From NCBI RefSeq assembly GCF_000316665.1, contig NC_019678.1, positions 8,403,001 through 8,467,000 of the forward strand: DNA of 64,000 nt, in the 5' to 3' direction. The translations under genes and the position numbers were made by a program. Position 1 is the first letter of the stretch; each line of letters starts with the position of its first letter. Shown here piece by piece: positions 1 through 8,849 of this stretch. The stretch is from Rivularia sp. PCC 7116. Lineage in GTDB: Bacteria > Cyanobacteriota > Cyanobacteriia > Cyanobacteriales > Nostocaceae. The notes below the pieces were generated by a model, which saw nothing but the letters and a program-made list of their open reading frames with translations, did not search any database and was not told the DNA's origin.

Positions 1-169
1 TTGCGTATCTTTTCGGGTCTACTTTTTGTAATGCTTTTTCAGCAGCTTTACGTCCACCTACAGTTTCGCTGATATGTTCGTCTCGCTTGGTTGCTTCGGG
101 AAATTCTTGTTTAAGGTAAGCTATCAATTCTTCGCGGTTGCTGAATTCGCGACGCATTTCGTTAGTCAT
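1..169 (-). CDS. FAD-binding (photolyase/cryptochrome-like) protein, N-terminal fragment
   Basis: The gene starts with ATG at 169 on the minus strand and runs off the left edge, so only 56 residues are visible. They begin MTNEMRREFSNREEL and contain SETVGGRKAAEKAL, a start I associate with cyanobacterial proteins annotated as FAD-binding photolyase/cryptochrome-like domain proteins. No catalytic or cofactor residue lies in the visible part, so the assignment rests on resemblance of the N-terminus only. The 293 bp between this start and the next gene hold a MITE-like repeat. Confidence 0.45.
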   Translation of the reverse strand, partial: MTNEMRREFSNREELIAYLKQEFPEATKRDEHISETVGGRKAAEKALQKVDPKRYA

Positions 170-218
170 AAAATTTGGGGATTGGGAATTGGGCATGAAA
201 CCCCTCTCCTTGACAAGA

Positions 219-365
219 CTACCGTGTAGACATAAGTCTTTTAAATTTGTTTCACAGCGTTTAGATCCCCCCTAGCCCCCCTTAATAAGGGGGGAACCGG
301 AGTTCAAGTCCCCCCTTTTTAAGGGGGATTTAGGGGGATTCTCACGATATGTGTGTACACCGTAG
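219..365. repeat. MITE-like element with imperfect terminal inverted repeats
   Basis: The left end CTACCGTGTAGACATA and the right end ATGTGTGTACACCGTAG are imperfect inverted copies about 147 bp apart. The interior carries two C/G-run blocks (CCCCCCTTAATAAGGGGGG, then CCCCCCTTTTTAAGGGGG) that can each fold back. No coding potential is seen. It looks like a non-autonomous element of the kind scattered through cyanobacterial intergenic DNA; the parent insertion sequence is not in the window. Confidence 0.55.
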
Positions 366-462
366 CCTTAATAAGCAGAGGGGAAGGGGTGAGGTTCTTT
401 CACTGAGAGTGTTAAAGTTAATTCACAAAAAATAAAATGTAACTATTTTTACTAAAAGCTCA

Positions 463-1140
463 ATGAATTTAAAATATAAAAATCAAATTAAAATAATTTT
501 GCTTTTAATATTTAGCACATCTGCACTATATTTTCTACTAGCTCGCTTGGGATTTATTTTCCCTCTTACGGATGTTGCGGAAGTTTTATGTCTTAATGGT
601 TGTGAATCACCGCAAACTATTCATTCTGCGATTTCTGGAAATGATTTGCTCAATTACAGTCAATCAGTTGAGGAGTTAATTGGGGAAAATATTGATAAAA
701 GCAAAACTTCGATTTTAATTGAAAAATCAAAGCATAGAATGACGCTTTACTATAATCAAAAACCGATAAAATCTTATCCTGTAGTTTTCGGTAGCAGCCC
801 GGAAGGAGATAAGTTTAAAGAAGGTGATAGACGCACTCCGGAAGGTATTCATCGCATTCGAGATTTATATCCTCATCCTTCATGGAGTAAATTTATCTGG
901 TTGGATTATCCCAATGCTGCATCTTGGAGGAAGCATTTTCAAGCTAAAACAGAAGGTAAAATTTCTTGGATTGATTCGATTGGTGGTGAAGTAGGTATTC
1001 ACGGAGTACCATCAGGAAGTGATGAAATGGTAGATAATCGAAACAATTGGACTTGGGGTTGTCCGTCGTTAAAAAATCAAGATGTTGATGAATTATATAA
1101 AGTAGTACAAGTAGGTACATTAGTAGAAATTATTCCATAA
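463..1140 (+). CDS. L,D-transpeptidase family protein (YkuD fold, YafK/DpaA-like)
   Basis: 225 residues. A membrane segment at about 9-32 anchors the protein or serves as a signal. The YkuD fold starts near residue 83, with a TPEG motif at 125-128. The catalytic signature is IHGVPSG (His180) followed by TWGC (Cys200) and PSLKN. The usual SHGC-x-R form is absent; the arrangement resembles the YafK/DpaA-type branch with GCIALTN. Known members crosslink peptidoglycan or cut lipoprotein-peptidoglycan links in the periplasm; which one applies here is not visible. It stands alone, with a MITE upstream and short repeats downstream. Confidence 0.8.
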   Translation: MNLKYKNQIKIILLLIFSTSALYFLLARLGFIFPLTDVAEVLCLNGCESPQTIHSAISGNDLLNYSQSVEELIGENIDKSKTSILIEKSKHRMTLYYNQKPIKSYPVVFGSSPEGDKFKEGDRRTPEGIHRIRDLYPHPSWSKFIWLDYPNAASWRKHFQAKTEGKISWIDSIGGEVGIHGVPSGSDEMVDNRNNWTWGCPSLKNQDVDELYKVVQVGTLVEIIP

Positions 1141-1171
1141 AAGGTTAAAGGTTAAAGGTCAAAGGTTAAAG
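1141..1171. repeat. Short tandem repeat (AAAGGTT units)
   Basis: Four near-perfect AAAGGTTA/AAAGGTC units follow the transpeptidase stop directly. This is the short, 7-bp-period intergenic repeat style typical of filamentous cyanobacteria. Confidence 0.6.
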
Positions 1172-1226
1172 TTTTAACTATTCCTGCTCCTTTTCTCACT
1201 ATGCCCCATGCCCAATCCCCAAAATA

Positions 1227-2849
1227 ATGAGTTTTTGTATAAATCCTAATTGCCCAAAACCCAATGATAATTCTGACAATATCCTTTTTTGTTTGGGATG
1301 CGGTTCGGAATTATTGCTGCAAGGACGTTACAAGGTTGTTAAGTATTTGGGAGGTGGGGGTTTTGGTAAGACTTATGAAATCAAAGAACGCAACGCTACA
1401 TCAAAAGTTCTGAAAATTCTCCATAATAATTTTCCCAAAGCAATCGAATTATTTCAACGGGAAGCAGAAGTTTTATGTCAATTAAATCATCACGGAATTC
1501 CCCAAGTTGAAGACGATGGATATTTTATTTATCATCCCCGCAACAGTCAGGAGCCTTTGCACTGTTTGGTAATGGAAAAAATCGAGGGGATGGATTTGTA
1601 TGAATACATAAAACAGCGAGAATATCGTCCGATTGATGAAAGAATGGCGATGCAGTGGTTGCAAGAACTGACGATTATTCTGCAACAAGTTCACAATCAA
1701 AACTTTTTTCATCGCGATATCAAACCACCTAACGTTATGTTAAGGGCTGAAGGTGGTTTAGCACTGATTGATTTTGGTACGGCACGAGTAGTTACAGATA
1801 CTTACTGGCAAGCACAGGCTCAAGGGAAGGTGACGGGAATAATTTCGGCTGGATACACCCCACCGGAGCAAATGAACGGTCAAGCGATGCAGCAATCGGA
1901 TTTTTTCGCTTTAGGACGCACGTTCGTTTATTTACTTACCGCAAAAGACCCCAATCAATTTTATAATCCTCAAACGGATGAATTATTGTGGCGCGATGCA
2001 GTGTCAAATATTTCGTCGCAGTTTGCAGACTTTCTCGATTGGATGATGCAGCGATCGCCTTCTCAACGTCCGAGAAATACTGAAGAAATTTTACAGCGAT
2101 TATCGCAGATAAAGCCGATTTCATCTTTACCAACCTTACAAACTTTACAAACTGCGACACCTGGCAATTTCAATCAAGCTGTAAATTCAACGGTTGCAAG
2201 TCCACCACAAACAACAGAAGCTGATACTCCATCAATTTCCAAATCAACGGTTAATGTTGGTTTTTTCTATCAATGGATATTATCAAATGTTGTTGGTATT
2301 GGCTTTGGTTTGTTTGCACGTACCATTTTTAGAGGAGCAGTAATTTCAATTTTTGGCCCTTACATTGGTTCTCGCTACGCTATGTTAGCAGCGGTTGTTA
2401 CTTGGGTTCCTGTAGAAATTATGCACTATTTAGTTCTGAGGCAGCGAATTAAATTTGATTTTTGGTCTTTAATAGAAATCTTGTTTGCTTTTCTTACAGG
2501 TTTATTTTTAGGAACTTTTATCGGCAGATTATTATTAGGTTTCAACGGACAGTTAATAGGTTCGGTGATAGGAGTAATTGCAACAACATCTATCGCTAAG
2601 TGGTTGACAATACGGCGACAAATTGAAAAAACTATCTGGTGGTTTTTAGTTTCTTTAATAGGTCTTATTATCAGCGTATTTATCGGTATAGCTGTCGGTT
2701 TGATGATTTATTTTTTGTTCCGATATAGCTGGAATTTCAATGCTGCTTTCACGATTGGTTATGGTATTGGAGTTTTGACAACCACTATATTATCTAGTTT
2801 AATTACAGGCATAGCATTATTCCGATTGTTTCGACGTGCGAAGATGTAG
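1227..2849 (+). CDS. Ser/Thr protein kinase with N-terminal zinc ribbon and C-terminal membrane domain
   Basis: 540 residues. The first 30 residues hold two Cys pairs (CINPNC and CLGCG), a zinc-ribbon start common in cyanobacterial Hanks-type kinases. The kinase domain spans about 33-290, with glycine loop LGGGGFGKTY, catalytic HRDIKPPN and Mg-binding DFG (LIDFGTARV), so it should be active. A linker rich in Ser/Thr/Gln leads to about five hydrophobic segments (about 345-535) with no recognised domain, probably membrane-embedded. It predicts a membrane-bound kinase with an unknown input. The gene appears monocistronic and faces the convergent dehydrogenase gene 13 bp away. Confidence 0.88.
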   Translation: MSFCINPNCPKPNDNSDNILFCLGCGSELLLQGRYKVVKYLGGGGFGKTYEIKERNATSKVLKILHNNFPKAIELFQREAEVLCQLNHHGIPQVEDDGYFIYHPRNSQEPLHCLVMEKIEGMDLYEYIKQREYRPIDERMAMQWLQELTIILQQVHNQNFFHRDIKPPNVMLRAEGGLALIDFGTARVVTDTYWQAQAQGKVTGIISAGYTPPEQMNGQAMQQSDFFALGRTFVYLLTAKDPNQFYNPQTDELLWRDAVSNISSQFADFLDWMMQRSPSQRPRNTEEILQRLSQIKPISSLPTLQTLQTATPGNFNQAVNSTVASPPQTTEADTPSISKSTVNVGFFYQWILSNVVGIGFGLFARTIFRGAVISIFGPYIGSRYAMLAAVVTWVPVEIMHYLVLRQRIKFDFWSLIEILFAFLTGLFLGTFIGRLLLGFNGQLIGSVIGVIATTSIAKWLTIRRQIEKTIWWFLVSLIGLIISVFIGIAVGLMIYFLFRYSWNFNAAFTIGYGIGVLTTTILSSLITGIALFRLFRRAKM

Positions 2850-2862
2850 GAATGCTACGTCT

Positions 2863-3903
2863 CTACATTAGGTATTCAGAAACGATATTACTTCCAAAAT
2901 GTGATGCGAGGGTTTCAATTAAAGCTATAGGTACGGGGATACCATTTTGCAATCTTTCTTCGCGGGTAATTATTTCTAATTCACCGGGATAATAAATCGG
3001 TTCTTCTACTTCCAACCGTGGAGTTTCTTTGATAGAAATTACGGCTTTTTGTGCTTCTTGCTCAAATTTATTTCTATCAGTCCAAGCAGCTATATCTAAT
3101 ACCCAAAATAAATGTCCGGTACCATTCTCAGCATCGTGAATTGCTTTATTTTTAAACATTGCTGTTGCAGTTCCCAATAATGGCCCGCATAATAAATCTG
3201 ATATAAATGCTAAACCGGAACCCTTATAAGAAGCTGGTATATTAACAGCAACTTCTTTAGGATTTAAGGTAGGTTTGCCCTCTGCTGTCAACCCCCATCC
3301 TAAAGGAATTTCTAAACCTTGATAAGCAAAATGTTTTACCTTTCCACCGCTTACCGCACCCGTTGCCATATCGATAATTACCGGACAATTTGTACCCGTA
3401 GGAATTCCCCAAGAAATTGAATTATTACCTAATTTGGCAACGCTTCCACCAAAGGGAGCTAAATCGACAACGTTGGTATCTGTAGTAGCAAATCCAACCA
3501 TTCCCGCTTCGGCAGCCATGCGCGTATAATATCCAGCCACTCCGAAGTGATTACTGTTGGTAACACCGACAACCGCTATCCCAGTTTTACCGGCTGCGGC
3601 GATCGCTATTTCCATTGCAACTTTAGCAGCATATTGTCCCGGTGCTGCATCTGCATCGATGCGAATCAAACTTGGACGCTCATCAATTATGTTTATTTGC
3701 GGCTTGGGGTTAATTCTTCCGCTTTTTAAACTTTTGTCATAACCGATAATTTGCTGCAATCCGTGAGAATCTATTCCCCATAAATTCGCTTCTACTAAAT
3801 GAGTAATTAATGCTGTTTGTGCTTCTGATGATAAGGAATGAGTTTTGAGTACTTGTGTAAGGAAATCATGTAAAGTAGGTGGTTGGATTAAGAGGGTTTG
3901 CAT
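2863..3903 (-). CDS. Malate/L-lactate dehydrogenase family (Ldh_2) oxidoreductase
   Basis: 346 residues, the normal length for the NAD(P)-dependent Ldh_2 family (malate, L-lactate, ureidoglycolate, sulfolactate dehydrogenases), which is unrelated in fold to classical LDH. Family features seen: an N-terminal helical part with ANLWGIDSHGLQQI, the region VGVTNSNHFGVAGYY including the active-site type His, and the GSGLAFISDLLCGPLLG stretch. The substrate cannot be told from sequence. It overlaps nothing and is convergent with the kinase gene; the next gene upstream is divergent. Confidence 0.85.
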   Translation of the reverse strand: MQTLLIQPPTLHDFLTQVLKTHSLSSEAQTALITHLVEANLWGIDSHGLQQIIGYDKSLKSGRINPKPQINIIDERPSLIRIDADAAPGQYAAKVAMEIAIAAAGKTGIAVVGVTNSNHFGVAGYYTRMAAEAGMVGFATTDTNVVDLAPFGGSVAKLGNNSISWGIPTGTNCPVIIDMATGAVSGGKVKHFAYQGLEIPLGWGLTAEGKPTLNPKEVAVNIPASYKGSGLAFISDLLCGPLLGTATAMFKNKAIHDAENGTGHLFWVLDIAAWTDRNKFEQEAQKAVISIKETPRLEVEEPIYYPGELEIITREERLQNGIPVPIALIETLASHFGSNIVSEYLM

Positions 3904-3970
3904 GGGATAATTATTTTATAGCAAGAGAAATATAACTACGATTTTACATGTTTAGTCAGGGTAAATAAAT

Positions 3971-4174
3971 ATGAACGAGAACCAAGAAACTTTAGTAGAA
4001 ACAAATGTCCGGTACAATATTGAATTTAAAGGTAAACATATTGTCATTGAGAATTTACCAGTTCATATGAACGAGGAAAGTGAAGAATATTATGTTTCTT
4101 CTACGGTAATAGAATATTTAATAAATGTCGTTTTAGAACAATTCACGGAAGCTTCAGAAGCTGAAGAAGAATAG
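3971..4174 (+). CDS. Small YgiT/MqsA-N-like protein lacking the zinc cysteines
   Basis: 67 residues. The pattern YNIEFKGKHIVIENLP followed by a short acidic stretch and YYVSSTVIEYL matches the N-terminal part of YgiT/MqsA-type proteins, where the same place reads E-x-KG-x-x-x-x-IENVPA-x-x-C-x-x-CGE-x-x-F. Here the CxxC knuckle is replaced by MNEESEE and no cysteine is present at all. There is no C-terminal HTH. No toxin gene (MqsR or HigB type) is beside it: the upstream neighbour is a divergent dehydrogenase and the downstream one a convergent VanW gene. Function unknown; the family link is by motif and moderate. Confidence 0.6.
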   Translation: MNENQETLVETNVRYNIEFKGKHIVIENLPVHMNEESEEYYVSSTVIEYLINVVLEQFTEASEAEEE

Positions 4175-4304
4175 TTGGATAGGGAAATTAAATCAGTTAA
4201 CAAACGCAACCTGTCTTTACAACTAAGAATCATTAGTCCACTCAGGTGTACTTTTGTTGTGTAAAAGATGCTGTATTTATTTGGTAATTAAGATTGTATA
4301 AATG

Positions 4305-5087
4305 TTAACCTGCAACCGCTGGCACATGAGGTTTATAAATATCGACAGCTTGATAATTCATTTTCTCTTCATTTCCGACAAACCGCTTAGTTTCCACTTC
4401 CCAACCTGACATTCCCCCATCAGGTAATGTTAATTCTTGTACAACGTTTGATTCAACTTTGACATCAAATGGTATTTCTTCAGTTCCCCAAATACTTGCT
4501 GTAACTTCAGCTTTTTCTGGAAACACTTGCAATCTCAACAATAAAGATATTTGATTCATATTTCTGACAATCAAATCTTTATAGCCATAAGCTACAGTCG
4601 CATCTTGTCCTAATGTAAAAAAGCGTTTTTCGCCGTGAGCGTCAATGCTGTGGTTGGAGCGTTCTATTACTTCAAAGTTTGCCCAAAGTAAAGCATTAAA
4701 TAAAGTAGTGGAAATCTGACATAAACCACCACCAACATCATTAGTTAGTTTACCTCTAACTAACATTGGACCAGAACGAAAACCATTTTTAATTATAGGA
4801 CGAGGAACGCGATTCCAAAACCCAAATATTTGCTGTGGCTGCAAAATTAACCCATCTATCTTATTAGCCGCTAGCTGCATATTATAGAGACGATTTTCAT
4901 TTACATTCGGTAAACCGGAACGTTTTTTAATAGGAGTGGTAAAGCTACTCCATTCATATTTATAGGAAGAAATATCTAAATGACTTTGTTTGCTCGCGTA
5001 GTAAAAAGAGTAGCCATGCAAAAGATTTTTACTAGATTTTCGCAAATGCTGTAAATAAGCTTTCAGGCTGCGTAAAGAGTTATTCAT
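4305..5087 (-). CDS. VanW family protein
   Basis: 260 residues. The core NKIDGLILQPQQIFGFWNRV, then GGGLCQISTTLFNALLWANF and ERSNHSIDAHG are typical of the VanW domain found in vancomycin-resistance clusters and in many unrelated bacteria. Its biochemical role is unknown; a cell-envelope role is commonly supposed. No van genes are nearby, so this is not a resistance locus. The N-terminus has no clear signal peptide. Upstream lies a 224-bp AT-rich gap before the divergent KamA gene. Confidence 0.82.
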   Translation of the reverse strand: MNNSLRSLKAYLQHLRKSSKNLLHGYSFYYASKQSHLDISSYKYEWSSFTTPIKKRSGLPNVNENRLYNMQLAANKIDGLILQPQQIFGFWNRVPRPIIKNGFRSGPMLVRGKLTNDVGGGLCQISTTLFNALLWANFEVIERSNHSIDAHGEKRFFTLGQDATVAYGYKDLIVRNMNQISLLLRLQVFPEKAEVTASIWGTEEIPFDVKVESNVVQELTLPDGGMSGWEVETKRFVGNEEKMNYQAVDIYKPHVPAVAG

Positions 5088-5311
5088 AGCTGTATCAAAT
5101 AAAAAATCTGATTCTAGTAATTTAAAATCATTTTTACAAATTATCTGAAATTAAACCAGGATAGAGTTTTAATTTAGTTATAATTACTTAATTTTAATAA
5201 TTTTATACTACTGTAATAAGTTATATCTACCGAAAGAGATATTTTTCAAGTAAAGCCACTCAATCCTGTAACCTGAAAATGAGAGCGGTATGGTGTGAGA
5301 AGCAATAATTT

Positions 5312-6460
5312 ATGAAAGAATTAATAACCAAGGAACTTCCACAAATTAAAAATTGGCGAGATGAGTTAATCGAAAGTTTAAAATTATCTAACTCTGCTGA
5401 AGATTGGTTGTCTCTGGATGATTCGGAAAAGCAGCGCGTTAATAATGCCAAACAACGTTTTCCTTTAATGGTTCCCGTAGGTTACGCTGACTTGGTAAAC
5501 TGGCAAAATCCCGCCGATCCATTGCGTCAATTACTACTTCCATCAGACGAAGAAGAAAATGATATCGGCTCATTAGATACTAGTGGAGAAGAGTTTTCTA
5601 CAGTAATTCCAGGCTTACAGCATAAATACGAGCAGACAGCGGTATTAATCGTCACTCAAGCCTGTGCTGGTCACTGTCGCTACTGTTTTCGGCGACGGTT
5701 GATGAGTAAAGATGTGATGGTAAAGGAAACTATCGAGGATTTACAAGAAGCTATAGCTTACATTAAACAGCATCCTGAAATTGATAACGTGTTGCTTTCT
5801 GGTGGAGATCCAATGGTTTGCAGTACTCGCCGTTTAGTTAACCTATTTGCAGCGTTATCTCAAATTCCTCACATTTGGCAAATTCGCATCAGCAGTAAAT
5901 TACCCGCTTTTCTGCCCTCTCGCTTCACTACAGATCCAGAATTATTAGAGGTTTTACAACAGTATAATTCCCGCTTTCAGATAGTAATTCAGTGTCATTT
6001 TGACCACCCCCGCGAAATCACACCTTTAGCAGAAAAAGCATTATTTAACTTACGAAAAGCAGGTTGTTTATTAACTTCGCAAATTGCATTTATGCGCGGA
6101 GTCAATGCAGAAGTTGATACAATGACAGAATTATTTAAAAGGCTGCATCGCTTGGGTGTAATTCCTCAGTATTTATTCCATCCGCGCCCTGTAAAACACG
6201 CGACTCATTTTCAATTGCCGATTATTGAAGCTATGCAGTTAGTAGAAGCAATACGCCAGCGTTGCAACGGCTCGGTGAAACGCTTTCGCTATATCTTGAC
6301 GCACTCTGATGGAAAGTTAGAATTAGTCGGTTTAATGCAAGGTTCACCCATGCAGTTAGCTGCTAGATGGCATCAGGTAAGAAGAGGTTTGGATAAGTCT
6401 GGTTTAATGCTGGTTGATATTGATAAGGATACGGTTTGGTTGGAAGAGGGTAATGGGTAA
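5312..6460 (+). CDS. KamA/EpmB-type radical SAM aminomutase family protein
   Basis: 382 residues. The radical SAM cluster motif ACAGHCRYCFRRRL (Cys118, Cys122, Cys125) is present, followed by LLSGGDPMV (the GGDP element binding SAM) and FHPRPVKHATHF. This is the lysine 2,3-aminomutase / EF-P beta-lysylation family. The sequence is shorter than clostridial KamA and closer in size to EpmB-type proteins. Whether the substrate is free lysine, another amino acid or none is open, because no EpmA or EF-P gene is adjacent. The ATG has no strong ribosome-binding site. Confidence 0.8.
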   Translation: MKELITKELPQIKNWRDELIESLKLSNSAEDWLSLDDSEKQRVNNAKQRFPLMVPVGYADLVNWQNPADPLRQLLLPSDEEENDIGSLDTSGEEFSTVIPGLQHKYEQTAVLIVTQACAGHCRYCFRRRLMSKDVMVKETIEDLQEAIAYIKQHPEIDNVLLSGGDPMVCSTRRLVNLFAALSQIPHIWQIRISSKLPAFLPSRFTTDPELLEVLQQYNSRFQIVIQCHFDHPREITPLAEKALFNLRKAGCLLTSQIAFMRGVNAEVDTMTELFKRLHRLGVIPQYLFHPRPVKHATHFQLPIIEAMQLVEAIRQRCNGSVKRFRYILTHSDGKLELVGLMQGSPMQLAARWHQVRRGLDKSGLMLVDIDKDTVWLEEGNG

Positions 6461-6494
6461 ATATAATTCGTAATTCGTAATTGGTATTTAAATT

Positions 6495-6566
6495 GTAGGG
6501 TGTGTTACGGCACGAATTAATTTTATGAAAAGATGATTATGTTTGATAATGCCGTAACGCACCATG
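6495..6566. repeat. Dispersed hairpin repeat (GTGTGTTACGGCA ... TGCCGTAACGCACC)
   Basis: Two inverted arms, GTAGGGTGTGTTACGGCA and TGCCGTAACGCACC, flank an AT-rich loop. The same family recurs at 33904-33969, and as a right half at 9861-9882. It lies between two convergent genes. Confidence 0.65.
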
Positions 6567-6627
6567 ATGTATTAAGAAAATGATGAATTATCTCTTGGAA
6601 TTAAACTCCTAAACCGCTCTGTTAAAA

Positions 6628-7578
6628 TTACCAATTGCGATAAAGCTGCTCTGCATAATGCAAAATATCTTCATTGGGAAGTTTAATTTTAGGTTGCTGC
6701 TTGGGATATAAATTTTCGATAGCGGTTGTATCTTGCTCGACAACTGTATCTATCGCTTTAAGCATCGATTTTTTAAACAAACTTTTCATAAATGGATATT
6801 GAAATTGAGTAAATACAACTTCAAAAACTTTAGTTTTTTCCTCTGCCTCCGGATAAAGAGAAATCACCTGCACAAAATTGCCGAATGCAGCTTTACCGTA
6901 TAAAACAATCGTTGAGGGAAAAATGTATTCTACGGTTGTTTTGAGAATTTTAGGAATAGTCATTAAAACTGGATTACCAAGAATTTCTTTGAAGCTGTTA
7001 TTTGCTCTTGTGGATTCCTGTTGAACTTTGAGTGTATATCCCTGTTTTTCCGAAGCGGTAACTTTATTAGCAACAATTTGAAATAAGTCGCGATGAGTTC
7101 CATTTTGATGATTAAAATCGTAATTAATCAGCAGATTACTTAAAAAATCGCCTTGAATACTCTTTTCCCCTGCAATTCCTAAAAATTCGTATTCCAAAGC
7201 GATTTTTTGATGCAATTCTGGAATTTCTTGTTTAGGCTCAAATCCACCATAAGTCCATATATAATCTCCGATAACTTGCAATCCCAGAGATTCAGCTAAA
7301 GGTTGATTGTTTAACTTCCCATCCTGATATCTACCTTTACCATCAAATTGCAAAGCATGAAAAGGACAAACAATTGTATTTCTCTCTTCACAAATCCAGC
7401 CATTTGATAAAGGTGCTTGCATATGGGGACAAATATTATTCAATGCAAACACTTCCCCTTTAACGTTTTGCCAAATTACATAATCCTTGCCGTTGAGAGT
7501 TATTTTATTCGGCTTGTTTACTCCCAACATTGATTTGTGAGCAATCAACCAAGGGGTACCTGGTAAAATTGGTTTCAT
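6628..7578 (-). CDS. Rieske [2Fe-2S] ring-hydroxylating-type oxygenase
   Basis: 316 residues from the preferred ATG at 7578, which has GGAG seven bases ahead; an upstream in-frame ATG at 7599 lacks one. The Rieske cluster is CPH (Cys50, His52) and CPFH (Cys71, His74). The catalytic half has the mononuclear iron motif DFNHQNGTH (His157 and His162, H-x4-H). The size fits single-component terminal oxygenases such as the pheophorbide a/chlorophyllide a-like and sterol-type groups; the substrate is unknown. It is divergent from the TetR gene with a repeat-rich 150-bp spacer, so TetR control is likely (inference). Confidence 0.83.
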   Translation of the reverse strand: MKPILPGTPWLIAHKSMLGVNKPNKITLNGKDYVIWQNVKGEVFALNNICPHMQAPLSNGWICEERNTIVCPFHALQFDGKGRYQDGKLNNQPLAESLGLQVIGDYIWTYGGFEPKQEIPELHQKIALEYEFLGIAGEKSIQGDFLSNLLINYDFNHQNGTHRDLFQIVANKVTASEKQGYTLKVQQESTRANNSFKEILGNPVLMTIPKILKTTVEYIFPSTIVLYGKAAFGNFVQVISLYPEAEEKTKVFEVVFTQFQYPFMKSLFKKSMLKAIDTVVEQDTTAIENLYPKQQPKIKLPNEDILHYAEQLYRNW

Positions 7579-7645
7579 ATTTTTACTCCAAAATTGCAAA
7601 TTAATATGGGGTACCTTAAGAATTACTCCAAGTCGCTAAAAATGC

Positions 7646-7698
7646 GACATATAATTCATGTTTTATTGAATCTAAAATATGACAAATAATTCACGTTT
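7646..7698. promoter_or_regulatory. Probable operator region for the divergent TetR protein
   Basis: The sequence GACATATAATTCATGTTT (7646-7663) is repeated as GACAAATAATTCACGTTT (7681-7698), 35 bp apart. The second copy sits inside a near-palindrome, GACAAA-N9-TTTGTC (7681-7701). The pair lies between the starts of the Rieske and TetR genes, where TetR-family autoregulators normally bind. Binding is inferred, not shown. Confidence 0.5.
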
Positions 7699-7730
7699 GT
7701 CAATAGGTTGCAAGAAAATTAGTTAAATAA

Positions 7731-8699
7731 ATGACAGACAAAAAGCCATCAATGCGCCGTCAACCCAAGCAAAAACGCAGTCAAGAGCGGGTAAATCGAA
7801 TTTTAGATGCAGCGGCAGAAGTATTTTTAGAAGTGGGTTTTGATGTCGCGACAACTCACGATATTGCGGCTCGTGCTGATACCGCAATCGGTTCGCTTTA
7901 CCAATTCTTCCCCGATAAGTTAGCGATTTTTCACGCTTTGGAATTACGTCACATCGAGCAAGGGCGTATTTTAGGAAGTCAAATGTTTGCTTCAGAAATG
8001 GCTCAACTGCCTTTAGAGGACTTTATCGCGCAAATGGTGGATAAATGCTTGAAATTCTTCGATAATCCCGCCCCTAAAGTCATGTTTATTCAATATTTTA
8101 CAAATCCCACTATTTTTAAGTCTATTGACGAAAGCTTTACTCAAGAATTTGTTAAGGGACTTGCAAAGGTGCTTTCCTTACGCAATCCCAGCTTGACTGC
8201 TCAAAAGTGTCATTTAATAGCAGACGTATGCACGCAATCTGGTAATGCATTATTATTGGTTGGTTTACGCAGCGATGAAAACTACCGTCAGCAAATTATT
8301 TCTGAAATCAAGAATTTAGTTACAGCTTATTTGCATCCTCATGTTGGGGATGAAATAATGCACGAATTAAGAATGAAATTTTTTGCACATTTATTGGATG
8401 ATGTTGGTGGGAGGGCGGGTAAGATGCCCACTCCACAAGAATTGGAAGTAATAAAATGTCCGCATTGCCAATCAGACAGCATTTCTAAAAATGGTCATCG
8501 TCAAAATAAACAGCGATATATTTGCAAAGAATGTGGGAAGCAGTTTTTAGAGAGTTATTCGCCAAAGGGTTATTCAGAGGAAGTTAAGCAACGATGTTTA
8601 GATTTATATCGAGGAGGTATGGGGTTTCGAGCGATTGAGAAGAAGACAGGAATTTCTCATAATACTGTGATTAATTGGGTGAAGCAGGCAGGGATATAA
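7731..8699 (+). CDS. TetR-family regulator fused to an IS1 InsA-type zinc-ribbon/HTH domain
   Basis: 322 residues. Residues 16-62 form a TetR DNA-binding domain (RILDAAAEVFLEVGFD, then TAIGSLYQFFPDK), and about 63-205 the helical ligand/dimer domain. TetR proteins normally stop near residue 200. Here a linker (about 217-240) is followed by a second DNA-binding unit: zinc ribbon CPHC (243, 246) and CKEC (265, 268), then GYSEEVKQRCLDLYRGGMGF and HNTVINWVKQ, the InsA part of IS1-family transposases. The linker DNA (about 8405-8436) resembles a cyanobacterial intergenic hairpin repeat, suggesting read-through into a degraded IS1 copy. The DDE catalytic half is absent. Confidence 0.8.
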   Translation: MTDKKPSMRRQPKQKRSQERVNRILDAAAEVFLEVGFDVATTHDIAARADTAIGSLYQFFPDKLAIFHALELRHIEQGRILGSQMFASEMAQLPLEDFIAQMVDKCLKFFDNPAPKVMFIQYFTNPTIFKSIDESFTQEFVKGLAKVLSLRNPSLTAQKCHLIADVCTQSGNALLLVGLRSDENYRQQIISEIKNLVTAYLHPHVGDEIMHELRMKFFAHLLDDVGGRAGKMPTPQELEVIKCPHCQSDSISKNGHRQNKQRYICKECGKQFLESYSPKGYSEEVKQRCLDLYRGGMGFRAIEKKTGISHNTVINWVKQAGI

Positions 8700-8849
8700 A
8701 TTGGTTATTTATAATTTGTCTAAGGTTGTAAATTCACTAACGGTATCTAAATAGCAACAAAAATATTTATAAACTTAAAAAATATTAATAAGAGTGTATT
8801 TCTATTTGTAGAAAATTGTATCTATTTTATATATCCTTTTAAAATAATC

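Noticed and set aside
3547-3742. Two overlapping plus-strand frames within the Ldh_2 gene
   Set aside because: They are antisense to the dehydrogenase and have no start context.
4305-5087. Vancomycin resistance locus
   Set aside because: VanW alone, with no VanH/A/X/R/S genes nearby, does not indicate resistance.
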